Source: Candidatus Fibrimonas sp. (GTDB lineage: Bacteria > Fibrobacterota > Fibrobacteria > Fibrobacterales > Fibrobacteraceae). From it: a stretch of 36,129 nt of DNA. Below, one piece after another: positions 14,422 to 23,500 of this stretch (position 1 is the first letter of the stretch; the number at the start of each line of letters is the position of its first letter). The translations under genes were made by a program, and so were the position numbers. The stretch covers positions 1 to 36,129 of the forward strand of contig JAISSJ010000172.1 of assembly GCA_031273195.1 (NCBI GenBank), given 5' to 3'. The notes beneath the pieces were generated by a model. That model was not told the origin of the DNA, did not search any database, and saw nothing but the letters and a program-made list of their open reading frames with translations.

Positions 14422-16745
14422 GTTTTATTCACCCTTTGGGAAAATCTTTCTTTGTGTTCTTATGCTTTTCTGCTACGCTATCTGCTCAAAACACGGATTG
14501 GTATAATGCAAGCGACACGAAGTTTGAAATTTCCACCGCCGAGCAATTAAAAGGTTTGGCTCAACTGGTTAATGACGGTACAAGCAGTTTCATCGGAAAA
14601 ACAATTACATTAATCGAAGATGTTACGCTCGCCGAGGATTTTATTCCGATAGGTAAAGATTCCGTTTGGAATAAAATGTTTTTAGGCACCTTTGACGGGA
14701 ATGGGCATAGCATATCGGGTCTATCAGTGTCAAACGTAAGAGCTGCGGGTTTATTCGGTTTTAATTGGGGACAAATCAAAAATCTCACAATCAAGGCTAC
14801 AAAAATAAAGGCTACGGCAACATCCGGCAGGGCGTATGCCGGAGTGCTGGCCGGATTTTACAATTCTCAAAGCCCTATAGAGAATTGCTATGTGATTGCC
14901 GATTCTGTTGTTGCATCTGGCAGTGCCGTTTCTGTTGCTGGCGGCTTGGCAGGTTTTATCAGAAGTAAAATATCAAATAGTTATTCTACCGCAAACGTAT
15001 TGGCTATCAGTACAGATACTGATTCCGGTTCTCTTGCCGGCGGCTTGGCAGGCGCTGCGCTTGCCATTGAAAATAGTTATTCCACAGGGAATGTATCCGC
15101 TATCAACACGAAAAGCTCTATTGCTGGCGGTTTGGTAGGCGAAGGCGCAGACATAACATATTCCGGTACCTCTATATCAGAGCTTGCTAGCAGATCTAAA
15201 CTTACAATATTGAACAGTTATTCCACGGGGAATGTATCGGCACAATCTGCTGCCGGTGGATTAGCCGGTGCTACAATTGGATGGACGGAAATCTCAAAAA
15301 GCTATTCTACAGGTAATATATCGGTCAATGGTTCAAGTTTGTCAAACGCAGGCGGCTTGGTAGGTATGATGATGCCCTTGGGCGGGGCTATCGTTATTTC
15401 AAATAGTTATTCCGCAGGGGACGTATCGGCTATTTCCAGTGATAATACATTAAATATGTCTTGGGCTTATTCCGGTGGTTTGATTGGATATGCTAACGCA
15501 AGCGATATTACAAACAGTTATGCAAGAGGAAAAATAAGCGGAAAAACTTCCAGTGATAATTTCGGCGGAATTTTCGGTCGATATACAGGAGGGACGCTTA
15601 CGTCCGTATATTACAATTCGGATGCCACAATCCAGCCATCCGGTCAAGGTTCGCCAGCAGGAATTGAAGCAAAGAGCATGGACGAACTGAAAATGAAAGA
15701 AACATTTGCAGGTTGGGATTTTGAATATGTTTGGGGAATAGAGGAAGCCTCGGTTCCGCCGTTTTTGAATTTTTGGTTTCCGATTTCTAATGATATTGAA
15801 TACTTTAAAATTCTAGACCAAACATATACCGGTTCGCAAATAAGATTCATGCCTGTAATTCGGAAAAAAGACGGTACGCTTTTAACTAAAGGCATAGATT
15901 ATGAGTTGAGCTATGGCGAAAACAAAAATGCAGGCGAAGGAACAATAAATGTTACCGGCAAAAACGCTTATTCCGGCATATCCAAAATTATAACTTTCAA
16001 AATCATTCCGAAAAAGCTCACCGTCATAGGTGCTGTCGCTCAAAACAAAACCTACGATGGCACGGATATAGCAACAATAACGGGAGCAACCCTGAGAGAT
16101 GTCGCAAGCGGAGATGATGTTTTCCTTTTAAATGCCACAATAGGCACATTCGCATCGGCAAATGCAAGCGGAGGAAATGTTTCTGTAAGCACAAATATGC
16201 TTTTAGCTGGGGAATCTGCAACTAATTATTTTTTAGTTCAGCCTGAACTAGTGGCTAGAATAGAGTGGAAATTTTTAAAAAATGATGCAATAGAGCCCAT
16301 AGACGATCAAGACTACACAGGATTTGCCATAGAGCCGGCTATTATTGTGAAAGACAATACAAAAGTGTTAATTCTCGAAACGGATTATACCCTTAGATAT
16401 TCCAACAACATAAATCCTGGCATGGCAACCGTAGAAGTAACCGGCAATGGTAACTATGCAGGCCAAGTAAGAATCAACTTCACAATATCAAGCGATGGTT
16501 CAGTACCTGTTTTCTTTAACATCGAAACAATCAACTCCGCCGTCGCCGCACATAATGCCATCAATCTACAAGTTCAAACCGCCGCTTGTCTGCAAATCTA
16601 TAGTCTAAGTGGCGAACTGAAAAAAACATTGTATTTCAAAAATGGTGTGTATAACGTAACATTCGGAGATTTACCAAAAGGAATGTATATAGCAAAAATA
16701 ATATTTGACAATGAAAAAAAGAAATTAAAAATACCGATTATATGA
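14364..16745 (+). CDS. GLUG-repeat surface protein with YDG-like domains and C-terminal sorting domain
   Basis: 793 residues, predicted secreted adhesin-like protein. The first 20 residues copy the leader of the two downstream lipoproteins; then a second hydrophobic stretch (FFVFLCFSATLSAQ) looks like a working signal peptide. Residues about 90-420 contain at least six GLUG units, seen as alternating GGLAG or GGLVG and NSYSTGNVSA motifs, a beta-solenoid repeat of bacterial adhesins. Then come bacterial-surface modules including a YDG-type unit (KKLTVIGAVAQNKTYDGT) and two units with Y-TG-x-I...DYxLxY...G. The end (LQIYSLSGELKKTLYF...LPKGMYIAKI) resembles a type IX secretion sorting domain. 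An in-frame ATG at 14268 is rejected because it lies in the preceding gene and would translate the promoter. The stop overlaps the ATG of the next ORF by 4 nt. Confidence 0.85.
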   Translation: MKGFKALKKLTWLPLAVAPRFIHPLGKSFFVFLCFSATLSAQNTDWYNASDTKFEISTAEQLKGLAQLVNDGTSSFIGKTITLIEDVTLAEDFIPIGKDSVWNKMFLGTFDGNGHSISGLSVSNVRAAGLFGFNWGQIKNLTIKATKIKATATSGRAYAGVLAGFYNSQSPIENCYVIADSVVASGSAVSVAGGLAGFIRSKISNSYSTANVLAISTDTDSGSLAGGLAGAALAIENSYSTGNVSAINTKSSIAGGLVGEGADITYSGTSISELASRSKLTILNSYSTGNVSAQSAAGGLAGATIGWTEISKSYSTGNISVNGSSLSNAGGLVGMMMPLGGAIVISNSYSAGDVSAISSDNTLNMSWAYSGGLIGYANASDITNSYARGKISGKTSSDNFGGIFGRYTGGTLTSVYYNSDATIQPSGQGSPAGIEAKSMDELKMKETFAGWDFEYVWGIEEASVPPFLNFWFPISNDIEYFKILDQTYTGSQIRFMPVIRKKDGTLLTKGIDYELSYGENKNAGEGTINVTGKNAYSGISKIITFKIIPKKLTVIGAVAQNKTYDGTDIATITGATLRDVASGDDVFLLNATIGTFASANASGGNVSVSTNMLLAGESATNYFLVQPELVARIEWKFLKNDAIEPIDDQDYTGFAIEPAIIVKDNTKVLILETDYTLRYSNNINPGMATVEVTGNGNYAGQVRINFTISSDGSVPVFFNIETINSAVAAHNAINLQVQTAACLQIYSLSGELKKTLYFKNGVYNVTFGDLPKGMYIAKIIFDNEKKKLKIPII

Positions 16746-17146
16746 GCTACCCCATGCCCTCCATCATGGTAAAAGACTACATAGAAAAATACGAATTTGA
16801 AGTTGACGATTTGATGCCCCATCGCTTGCGGCAGATACGCCTGAATTTCAACTTCAATGAGGAACTCGCTTGGGAATGTGATGTTAGTAAAGCGGAAGGA
16901 GCTACGGATGCCTGTGTTGTTTACAAACGCACTCCCGCCTCCAACAAATGGGACACATTGCGCATAGAAAAACACCCAGTTGAAAAGAACGGCCTTTTTA
17001 TCTTTGAACCTTGGAAATACGATTACAACCAGCTGGGCATCATCCAAAAAGACAACCAAAACACAGTCACAATAACCACCGTAAACAAAATAGGCCTCGC
17101 AAATAGCCTTAAATCTGTTTTATTTGTTCATAACACAGACGCTTGA
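16742..17146 (+). pseudogene. Internal fragment of a second giant-gene copy
   Basis: A 134-residue ORF with no signal peptide. Positions 16746-17098 align without gaps to 22493-22845, inside the giant gene (its residues about 648-764); by hand count 327 of 353 bases agree. Homology begins exactly one base after the stop codon of the GLUG gene and ends at NKIGL, after which the ORF runs into unrelated residues. It is best read as a relic of an earlier tandem copy of the giant gene, although the ORF is open and overlaps the preceding stop by 4 nt, so translation cannot be excluded. Confidence 0.8.
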
Positions 17147-17166
17147 CCGAAATTTAACTGGTTGCC

Positions 17167-17283
17167 CCTTGCCAAGAATGGGATTTTTTGCTATATTTAT
17201 AAGTGATAAATTTTTGTGATGTGCTATGAGTGAGTTTAAGGTATTGAAAAAGTTTATTTGGCTGCCTTTTGCAGTGGCTCCGT
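17167..17283 (+). repeat. Leader repeat copy 2: promoter plus first codons
   Basis: Same arrangement as copies 1 and 3: TTGCCA (17169-17174), 17-nt spacer, TATATT (17192-17197), start codon 28 nt further on, then MSEFKVLKKFIWLPFAVAP. Confidence 0.85.
17169..17197 (+). promoter_or_regulatory. Promoter of lipoprotein gene B (leader copy 2)
   Basis: TTGCCA and TATATT at 17-nt spacing, within conserved CCTTGCCAAG and GATTTTTTGCTATATTT sequence shared with copy 1. Confidence 0.65.
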
Positions 17284-18296
17284 TATTGAGTGGGTGTTCT
17301 TTTTTTCTTGATACTAAAGAATATGATTTTATACAAATGGTAGGTTTTTCAAGCGATACAACTGCCATTTTGTTCAGGTATAATTGGGAAAAAACTGAGG
17401 ATTGTTTTGCGCACTTGTGTGGTGGTGATAATTATCTTGATTTGGAGCTTATGCTGGTGGATGTCCGTTATCACAAAGTTCATTGGAAATCTAGAGTAAA
17501 AAATAATTATGGCGAAAATTTTCGGGTTAGACAGTGGAGTGATTCTCTTGTATTTATTGATTACGACGGAAAAATAGGAGAAAACCGTATGTTATGGACG
17601 ATTGGCGACTCTAAACCGCTTAAAGTAAATTTCTCCTTGGAAGGATATGGATTAGAAAATTTTGATGAGAAAACGCTGGATTTGCAAATTCCCCCCAACT
17701 TGGGAATGTTTGATTTATATCAGCAAAGACAGTGGAAAAACGAAACAATTCTTATGTGGAGGGATACTACAAGGACGGGCAATCTCCCTGAATATTTGTT
17801 GCTGAACAGAAAGAATTTTGTTATTAGCGTGTGGCAACCCTCTGCCGAAGAAAAAGAATTGGCAGAAAAAGGTGCGATTTGGGATGGCGAAAAATTTATT
17901 TATTTGGAAAATGAAACATCGGAATCTTGCAAAGCATTTGTTATTTCCGGCAATGGAGATACCTTGCATACAATAGGGCATTATCCTTATATAGAACTTC
18001 AAGAATTTTCTACTGAAGGAAATGTCTTTGATAAACGTTGTGAATTTGGTTTTTTGTTTGCATTTGCAGGAAATCTCATTTCCATACGAGCGATAAATAA
18101 TATAAGCTTGCCGGCAACTCTTCTTCCTAAAGATACTAGCAACATTCCTAATATTTACGGCCTCACTGCAATGGTATTTATTGATAAAAATAAGAGAGAA
18201 TTGCTAAATCCTTCATTTTGGTATGATGGAAGAAAAGAATGGCAGTATGGAGTTGGAAAATTTATAAATTTATCTGGGAATATTACGGAGTATTGA
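17226..18296 (+). CDS. Lipoprotein of the giant-gene cassette, paralogue B
   Basis: 356 residues with a lipoprotein signal (FAVAPLLSGCS, Cys at about residue 23), so probably membrane anchored. No known family. It is paralogous to the 279-residue lipoprotein at 19713: shared points include SDTTAILF, a W..TE segment, LVDVR.H.V.W, QW.DS, LWT.G..KP.KVNF and an identical C-terminal NITEY. The last codons, the GGAG ribosome site and the 1-nt gap to the next ATG are identical in both cassettes. Its downstream partner, the start of a giant gene, is broken after about 44 codons, leaving this lipoprotein orphaned but intact. Lower GC than the housekeeping genes. Confidence 0.75.
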   Translation: MSEFKVLKKFIWLPFAVAPLLSGCSFFLDTKEYDFIQMVGFSSDTTAILFRYNWEKTEDCFAHLCGGDNYLDLELMLVDVRYHKVHWKSRVKNNYGENFRVRQWSDSLVFIDYDGKIGENRMLWTIGDSKPLKVNFSLEGYGLENFDEKTLDLQIPPNLGMFDLYQQRQWKNETILMWRDTTRTGNLPEYLLLNRKNFVISVWQPSAEEKELAEKGAIWDGEKFIYLENETSESCKAFVISGNGDTLHTIGHYPYIELQEFSTEGNVFDKRCEFGFLFAFAGNLISIRAINNISLPATLLPKDTSNIPNIYGLTAMVFIDKNKRELLNPSFWYDGRKEWQYGVGKFINLSGNITEY

Positions 18297-18297
18297 T

Positions 18298-18468
18298 ATG
18301 AAAAAAATTCCTTACCTGATAATTGTTCTTTCCAACATTTTTGTTACGGTTTCTTATAGCAAACCCATGGAAACTTTTGAGAATTATAATGTTGTTTTAG
18401 TGCATGGTGCAGGTGGTAGCTACTTTGGATTACCAGAAACAACATTATTTCATTTAAGTATTTTTTAA
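18298..18468 (+). pseudogene. 5' remnant of a giant hydrolase gene (copy B)
   Basis: 56 codons. The signal peptide and KPMETFENYNVVLVHGAGGS, then YFG, match the start of the 3771-residue protein (GEPMESFKNYNVILVHGAGG). Homology stops after YFG (about 18429); the last 12 or so codons are unrelated and end at TAA 18466-18468. The minus-strand Lit-like gene ends inside this tail (18454). A GGAG site at 18287-18290 precedes the ATG. This is the beginning of a once complete second giant gene, truncated where the Lit-like gene now sits. Confidence 0.85.
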
Positions 18469-19470
18469 AGATCTTTTTAATAATTCTATTCTATCCAGAT
18501 ACTCATAAAATAAATCTTTCGCAGTTTCAACAAGGGTATTGGGTTTGTAAATTTTTAGATTTTGAAATAACGTACTATTCATAACAAAGTATTCATCTAA
18601 AATTATACAGCCAAAACGATATAAGTAATACTCACATACTTGGTCGGTAATTCCAACAAATTCAAGCACATTTCCTAAACGGACATCCAAATCTGGATGA
18701 TAGACCTGATTGATTTTTTCTGGGCCTTTAACAAGAAATAGAGGGGATATAAAAGCCATAAGTATAGAAACTCCCTTCAGCATTCTTTGCGGTTGGTCGG
18801 TTTCTTCATTCATTAAAATTTCTAAAGCCTGATTGTCTGCTTCTTTTTCACAAACAAGTATGAAATTCTTATCTTGCTCAGTAGTTTTGTCATTTGTTTT
18901 TTCCTTTATTTTAATCATTTCTTCACAATGACAGTTAATTATATGGGAAGCTTCGTGCCAAAGTAATATGCCAATCGCATCCAAGAAAATAGTATTTACT
19001 TTTTCTGCATAAATTTTTTCTTTTTCGGACATATATGCATATGCTTTTGGATTTGGGTTTGGTAATTGAATATCCCAATCCGTTAATTCATTAAGTAAGG
19101 AAAATGCCCAGTAACGCAAGAGACTTGCTCGTTTGATGACGGTCATATCTATTTCATTTTTTTCACCATATTTTATGTTTAATTCATATTTCATTTGACC
19201 TTCCTCAAATTTTACCCAATGAGAATAGATAAAAGCCCACATAAATTCCAAAAAACGTTCTTGAATTTGAATTGTTTTTTCTTTACAAATTACAAATGGA
19301 GATTGGATTATTTTACTTCCTATTTCATAATTGAAATGAGGCTCTATGTTACCATTTTTTATTTCTTCTAAGACTCTATTACAAAAAGATTTATTTTTCT
19401 GTTCAAAATGAAATGTTATGTTATGCTCCAAGGCTCTAATTGGGGAGGGTCTAGGTAATTCTTCTTGCAT
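18454..19470 (-). CDS. Lit-family (peptidase U49-like) phage-exclusion metalloprotease
   Basis: 338 residues. E. coli Lit is a zinc protease that cleaves EF-Tu in response to a T4 capsid peptide and aborts infection. Features in line with that family: FLEFMWAFIYSHW (residues about 73-85), PNPKAY before the core, IFLDAIGILLWHEASHIIN with the zinc motif HEASH at 172-176, then CEKEADNQALEILM with the likely third ligand Glu in EKEAD (207-212), and a C-terminal helical part with HPDLDVRLGNV. Length slightly exceeds Lit (about 300). A strong AAGGAG ribosome site (19478-19483), low GC and opposite strand set it apart from neighbours. It interrupts giant-gene copy B, so it was probably acquired. Substrate unproven; other HExxH proteases remain possible. 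Confidence 0.75.
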   Translation of the reverse strand: MQEELPRPSPIRALEHNITFHFEQKNKSFCNRVLEEIKNGNIEPHFNYEIGSKIIQSPFVICKEKTIQIQERFLEFMWAFIYSHWVKFEEGQMKYELNIKYGEKNEIDMTVIKRASLLRYWAFSLLNELTDWDIQLPNPNPKAYAYMSEKEKIYAEKVNTIFLDAIGILLWHEASHIINCHCEEMIKIKEKTNDKTTEQDKNFILVCEKEADNQALEILMNEETDQPQRMLKGVSILMAFISPLFLVKGPEKINQVYHPDLDVRLGNVLEFVGITDQVCEYYLYRFGCIILDEYFVMNSTLFQNLKIYKPNTLVETAKDLFYEYLDRIELLKRSLKNT

Positions 19471-19654
19471 TTATATTCTCCTTGTTTAGCATCCAACACA
19501 AAGTCCATTATGAACAATCGTATAGATTTTATCATAAAATACAAAATTATTGGATATTACATCCTACATTCTGTAAGAGGATAACATCCAAAGTTTAAAA
19601 TTACCCCTAAAGTGCCATTTTTGCTCCAAAATCACAATTTTTAGTTTTTAGCCC

Positions 19655-19771
19655 CCTTGCCAAGAGCGAGTTTTTTTGCTATATTTGTGAATATCGTTTT
19701 TTGTGATATGTTATGAATGAATTTAAGACATTGAAGAAATTGATTCGGTTACCTTTGGTGGTGACTCTGTT
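19655..19771 (+). repeat. Leader repeat copy 3: promoter plus first codons
   Basis: TTGCCA (19657-19662), 17-nt spacer, TATATT (19680-19685), start codon 27 nt later, then MNEFKTLKKLIRLPLVV. The AT-rich 185 bp before it (19471-19655) holds the Lit-like ribosome site and a pair of short motifs, GGATATTACATCC and GGATAACATCC, of unknown meaning. Confidence 0.85.
19657..19685 (+). promoter_or_regulatory. Promoter of lipoprotein C and the giant gene (leader copy 3)
   Basis: TTGCCA and TATATT at 17-nt spacing. As no other promoter is evident before the giant gene and the lipoprotein stop is 1 nt from its ATG, this promoter probably drives an mRNA of about 12 kb. Confidence 0.65.
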
Positions 19772-20552
19772 GCAGAGTTGTACTGGTTGTACTAGCGTTG
19801 TTGATAGTGGCTCTGATTTAATAGGGATAGGCTATGCAAGCGACACAACTGCTATTTTGTTTTATGAGCTGTGGGAAACGACTGAAAGCTTTAATATTCC
19901 CGTTAGGAGCAATGTCACCAGCTACTATGGCTGGGAGCTTAAGCTGGTGGATGTCCGTTTTCATAATGTTTATTGGGAAGCTCAGGTAGAGCAGGGGAGA
20001 TCTAATACTGCTATATTATATAGTAGCCAATGGAATGATTCCTCTATGCTTGTAGATCTTACGGGATCTGGGTATTGGCTGTGGACAGTTGGCAACAAAA
20101 AACCACAAAAGGTTAATTTTAATTGGAATACTGAAATGAAAGATGATGTGAATGGCGGAGATTATAAGAATGGTTGGTTATTAGGACGTGGAAGAGGTTT
20201 TCAACTTCGCCCTTGGAAAAATGATTCTGTCTTATTATATTCTAAAACTAGACAAGCTATTATAGATTCCCAAACCATGACTGTGAATGACTGGTCTCCA
20301 ACTAGTGAAAATATTTGGGTAAATGCTTGTGATGATTTTTGGTGGGGGAAAAATGGAGGGGTATGCTTGTTAGATAAATCTGATTATGTCGCTTTCTTTT
20401 CGGAAAAAGGAGATACGCTTGGTAATTTTACTTATACTCAAGAAAGAGTAACTATCTATGGCTCTCAATGGGCTAATGATAGGATGCCTTCGTTTTGGAT
20501 TTTTGGTAAAAGAGAATTTTTAGATTCACTCAGAAATATTACGGAGTATTGA
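19713..20552 (+). CDS. Lipoprotein of the giant-gene cassette, paralogue C
   Basis: 279 residues, no recognised family. The N terminus has a lipoprotein-type signal (LPLVVTLLQSCTGC; the anchored Cys is probably in LLQSC). It is a diverged paralogue of the 356-residue lipoprotein at 17226, sharing ASDTTAILF, LVDVRFHNVYW, QWNDSS, LWTVGNKKPQKVNF and the terminal NITEY. It sits in the same position relative to a giant gene: TGA, one base, then ATG, with GGAG at 20543-20546. Tight coupling suggests the two products work together, for example as surface anchor, chaperone or protective partner, but this is inference. Confidence 0.75.
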   Translation: MNEFKTLKKLIRLPLVVTLLQSCTGCTSVVDSGSDLIGIGYASDTTAILFYELWETTESFNIPVRSNVTSYYGWELKLVDVRFHNVYWEAQVEQGRSNTAILYSSQWNDSSMLVDLTGSGYWLWTVGNKKPQKVNFNWNTEMKDDVNGGDYKNGWLLGRGRGFQLRPWKNDSVLLYSKTRQAIIDSQTMTVNDWSPTSENIWVNACDDFWWGKNGGVCLLDKSDYVAFFSEKGDTLGNFTYTQERVTIYGSQWANDRMPSFWIFGKREFLDSLRNITEY

Positions 20553-20553
20553 T

Positions 20554-23500
20554 ATGAAGAAAATGTTTTATTTAGTGTTTGCATTATCTCAGGTTTTCCT
20601 TGCTCTTTCTTATGGCGAACCTATGGAAAGTTTTAAGAACTATAATGTGATTCTAGTGCACGGTGCAGGTGGTCGCTACTTCGGTATGGATTGCGATAAC
20701 GATTCAAAAATTAAAGAAGCTTGGACATATTTAGAACCGAATCAAGATACTACAAAAACAGAGCAAGAAAATTACTTAGACATAATCGGCGGTTATGGCG
20801 ATAAAGCTTTACCTTTTATGAAAGATCGCGCGAGTTCCGCTGAAGATATGGATTTAAACAATGATGGGTTGCGCCATTGGTTGACCGAAGATATATTTGA
20901 AAACGATAAATCCGTAATTTACCTGCAAAGACCATTCACAAATCCAGCAAATTCCCCCATTAACAATGCAAAAGAATTGGGAGACCGCAAATGGCAAGTA
21001 AATAACAAATGTGAGTTTCGCCGCTCCCTTATAGAAGAAGCGCAGGAAGTGAGGGCAAAAGGCAGAGAGAATTTGGGCAATTTACGTAATAAAGGTGTAG
21101 AAAATCGCAATGCGCTTCCCCCTTCCCGCAACATACTCATTGCCCACAGCATGGGCGGCGTAGCCTCCCGCGAATACGTGCAGGGAACTGGCTACAACAA
21201 CGATGTTGACAAAATAATCACCCTTGATTCGCCTCACGAGGGCACAGGGGCTTTGAACTTGCTTGTGGAAGTAAGCGACTTGGAAACCCGTCTTAAGATT
21301 GCCGCCCTCAATGCCGACGGAACTACGTATTTAGCTACCGCAGGCCTTCTTGTGGCAGCAGCCAAGGATATGCCCGCAGCTACAATTGCTCTATACAGCC
21401 TTATACCTTCACTAATAACAACAGGCGGCGATGTGACTACTTATGGCCTTGGACAGATATTGATAAAAGTATTGGACAAGCATTACCAGCCAGATGATCC
21501 TTTAACGCCCTACATAGACCCTACCCGTAGCAACAGCGATATTGACGGCATAATCAATTTGAAGAACCGCTCATACACGGACAGCCTTCCCATGATGCGT
21601 TTGCTTTACGGCGAAAACAGCATGACCTTCTCCGACCCGGCTATTCTGAACGCTGCCAATATGTCAACTTTTCCAATACCTATCCCCAAAGCGTTGATGT
21701 CATCGTATTACAATTTATATTCCCAGTATTACGGCGGCGGCAGCCGAACCGTTAATTTCATCAATTCGGCATCGGCGTATGCCGCCGGTATGATATTTGG
21801 TGTTACTATAGGTGAACACGGTACTACCCTAATCCCGCAATGGTCGGGCATGGCAAAAGACACCAAGTCCTTGAATGACCCTAGCGCAGATGTAATCAAG
21901 CGGTCTTATAACGGCCATGTTAATGGATCACTTGACGATGTGATAAAAATTATTGCCGCGGAAATAAATGCTATAGCAATACTTATTGTCGCTGTCAATG
22001 AAATACCCTTTCTTCCCCATTCAGTTGCGTCATCAATAAAAACCGGCATAGCCTTTGCCGCAAGCCCTGCGTTGGCTGCGGAGATTGGCGTAGCGATTAC
22101 CACTGGCATTATGGATTTGGCGGATTCCCATGAGGCTCCGCTTTTGAAAGAATATCAGAATAAATGGTTCGGTGCATCCAACAGTTATACAAAAATCACC
22201 GGCGGGCAAGAAACTTATAAACCCTACCAAATGGAAGAATTCCTGTACGAAAAGCCCTTTGTAAACGTGCATGTAAAAAGCAGTTATGGCCCTGACTGGA
22301 AAGACCAGAAATCAGATACCTTGGGCTTATATATAGGAGATTCTCTCAAGCCAATGCATATTGACAGCAGCCTTTCCACCTCTCTCAAATTCAAATCCTC
22401 TGCCGACTGGGAAACCGTGGGCGCAAAGAAAGAACGCTGGGCAATAACAACAGGCGTAGGCAATGAAAAGATACCCATCCGCCACGCAGACCGCTACCCC
22501 ATGCCCTCCATCATGGTAAAAGACTACATAGAAAAATACGAATTTGAAGTTGACGATTTGATGCCCCATCGCTTGCGGCAGATACGAATAAACTTCAATT
22601 TCAACGAAGATTTAGCATGGGAATGCGATGTTAGTAAAGCGGAAGGGGACAATACAGCCTGTGTTGTTTACAAACGCACTCCCGCCTCCAACAAATGGGA
22701 CACATTGCGCATAGAAAAACACCCAGTTGAAAAGAACGGCCTTTTCGTCTTTGAACCTAGCAAATACGATTACAACCAGCTGGGCATCATCCAAAAAGAC
22801 AACCAAAACACCGTCACAATATCCACCGTAAACAAAATAGGCCTCAAAAACAGCCAACGCTTCTTCTACCTGTTCAGAGCAACCGCAGACTTGCTAGAAC
22901 CCGCCTGGCCGCTCAGAAATATCAAAACAAGTAGCCTAAACGGATTCGAAGCCTATATAAGCACTCTGGGCTACCAAAACATTGTAGCTCTCGGCGGCAA
23001 AGAATATTTGTCACAAGACCCACAGTATAATGAAAACTATGAATACACCGATTCTACCGCAATGTCCAACCCATTGCAGGTTCAAAACGGCTATTTGCTG
23101 AAATCACTCGGCGATTACAGCAAATTCCACAGCAAAGAAGGCAGATACGTTTGGCAAACAACAATAAAAACCGGCGATACTTCAGACCCGCTAAAAAGTT
23201 CAATTTCAGACATGACAATCCCCTTTACCCTAGACACAACACCGCCCAAAACAAACCTCAACCCGGAAAACGATATATTCAACGCAGATTCAACAACATT
23301 CCTAGCCCGCTTTGAAAATGACTCCGAAATTGACGAATCCCTCAGACTTGTCGCACTCTTCCTGAAAAACTCATACGGGCAAACAATCGCTACCGCAAAA
23401 TTCACGGAAGTACTCGCTTCAAGTTTCAGCATCAAATTGCCCGATTTCAAAAATACCCAAAACCAAGCCATGAACAATCTGCCGGATGGCAAATACAAAA

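Noticed and set aside
14950-15560. Possible CRISPR-like or direct DNA repeats
   Set aside because: The periodic similarity comes from protein-level GLUG repeats with variable spacing and diverged codons, not identical DNA repeats with spacers.
19471-19655. Insertion-sequence ends or attachment site next to the Lit-like gene
   Set aside because: No terminal inverted repeats, target duplication or recombinase found; only the short GGATATTACATCC/GGATAACATCC pair, which does not recur at the other boundary.
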